Part shown: positions 19,209 to 19,231 of the stretch, in pieces
Layout: the number at the start of each line of letters is the position of its first letter
Numbering within the stretch: the stretch's first letter is position 1
Assembly: GCA_900088475.1 (NCBI GenBank)
Contig: FLMG01004722.1
Span: forward strand, 822 to 20,052
Length of the DNA: 19,231 nucleotides
Direction of reading: 5' to 3'
From: Hyphochytrium catenoides
Taxonomy: Eukaryota > Sar > Hyphochytriomycetes > Hyphochytriales > Hyphochytriaceae
Made by a program: the position numbers and the translations under genes
The notes under the pieces: generated by a model
The model's database searches: none
Told to the model about the DNA's origin: nothing
Seen by the model: the letters and a program-made list of their open reading frames with translations, nothing else

Positions 19209-19231
19209 GGTTTGCTGGGGGAGAGAGAGAG

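Noticed and set aside
1-19231. tRNA, rRNA, CRISPR arrays, transposase or reverse-transcriptase genes
   Set aside because: I looked for T-loop (GTTCGA) contexts with cloverleaf pairing, spaced direct repeats, and transposon protein motifs on both strands, and found none that held up.

Overview
The window comes from a nuclear genome. Every recognisable gene is split by short spliceosomal introns (about 77-630 nt, mostly 100-230 nt), and the exon phases agree at every junction. TGA and TAG both act as ordinary stops. There are no operons, ribosome binding sites, tRNAs, CRISPR arrays or phage/IS genes. The compact, intron-rich layout, mid-range base composition and many (GA)n/(CT)n tracts suggest a free-living protist or microalga, but I cannot name the lineage. 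All gene models below were spliced by eye from homology, phase and GT/AG (once GC/AG) signals; no transcript data were used.

Layout. (1) 83-6148, minus strand: a complete kinesin with an N-terminal motor in about 20 exons, followed by a long coiled coil and a basic, NLS-like tail. (2) 6643-7001, minus strand: a possible two-exon gene for a 73-residue unknown protein (low confidence). (3) 7135-7471, plus strand: a two-exon gene for a 93-residue protein resembling the mitochondrial MICOS subunit MIC13/QIL1. (4) 8575-10711, plus strand: a seven-exon gene for a coiled-coil protein of unknown function, about 263 residues. (5) 11977-14963, plus strand: a five-exon gene for a 794-residue protein with a UBA-like N-terminus, a helical middle, a basic NLS-like patch, a Tudor-like domain and a C-terminal CAIM prenylation box. 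(6) 15654-19208, minus strand: a ten-exon patatin-like phospholipase/acylglycerol lipase (PNPLA type) with a GxSxG nucleophile and a DGG aspartate; its 5' end may lie outside the window.

The genes are not an obvious pathway. Genes 2 and 3 are divergent and about 130 bp apart, 3-4-5 are in tandem, and 5 and 6 converge. Introns of the two large minus-strand genes carry long homopurine tracts on the plus strand, which are homopyrimidine in the pre-mRNA. The longest, about 370 nt, lies between the two patatin exons that build the oxyanion hole and the nucleophile.

The most interesting items are the Tudor + CAIM protein (a candidate nuclear-envelope-tethered chromatin reader, by inference), a possible TP-rich insert inside the kinesin motor, the MIC13-like gene, and a GC-AG intron together with loose 5' splice sites.
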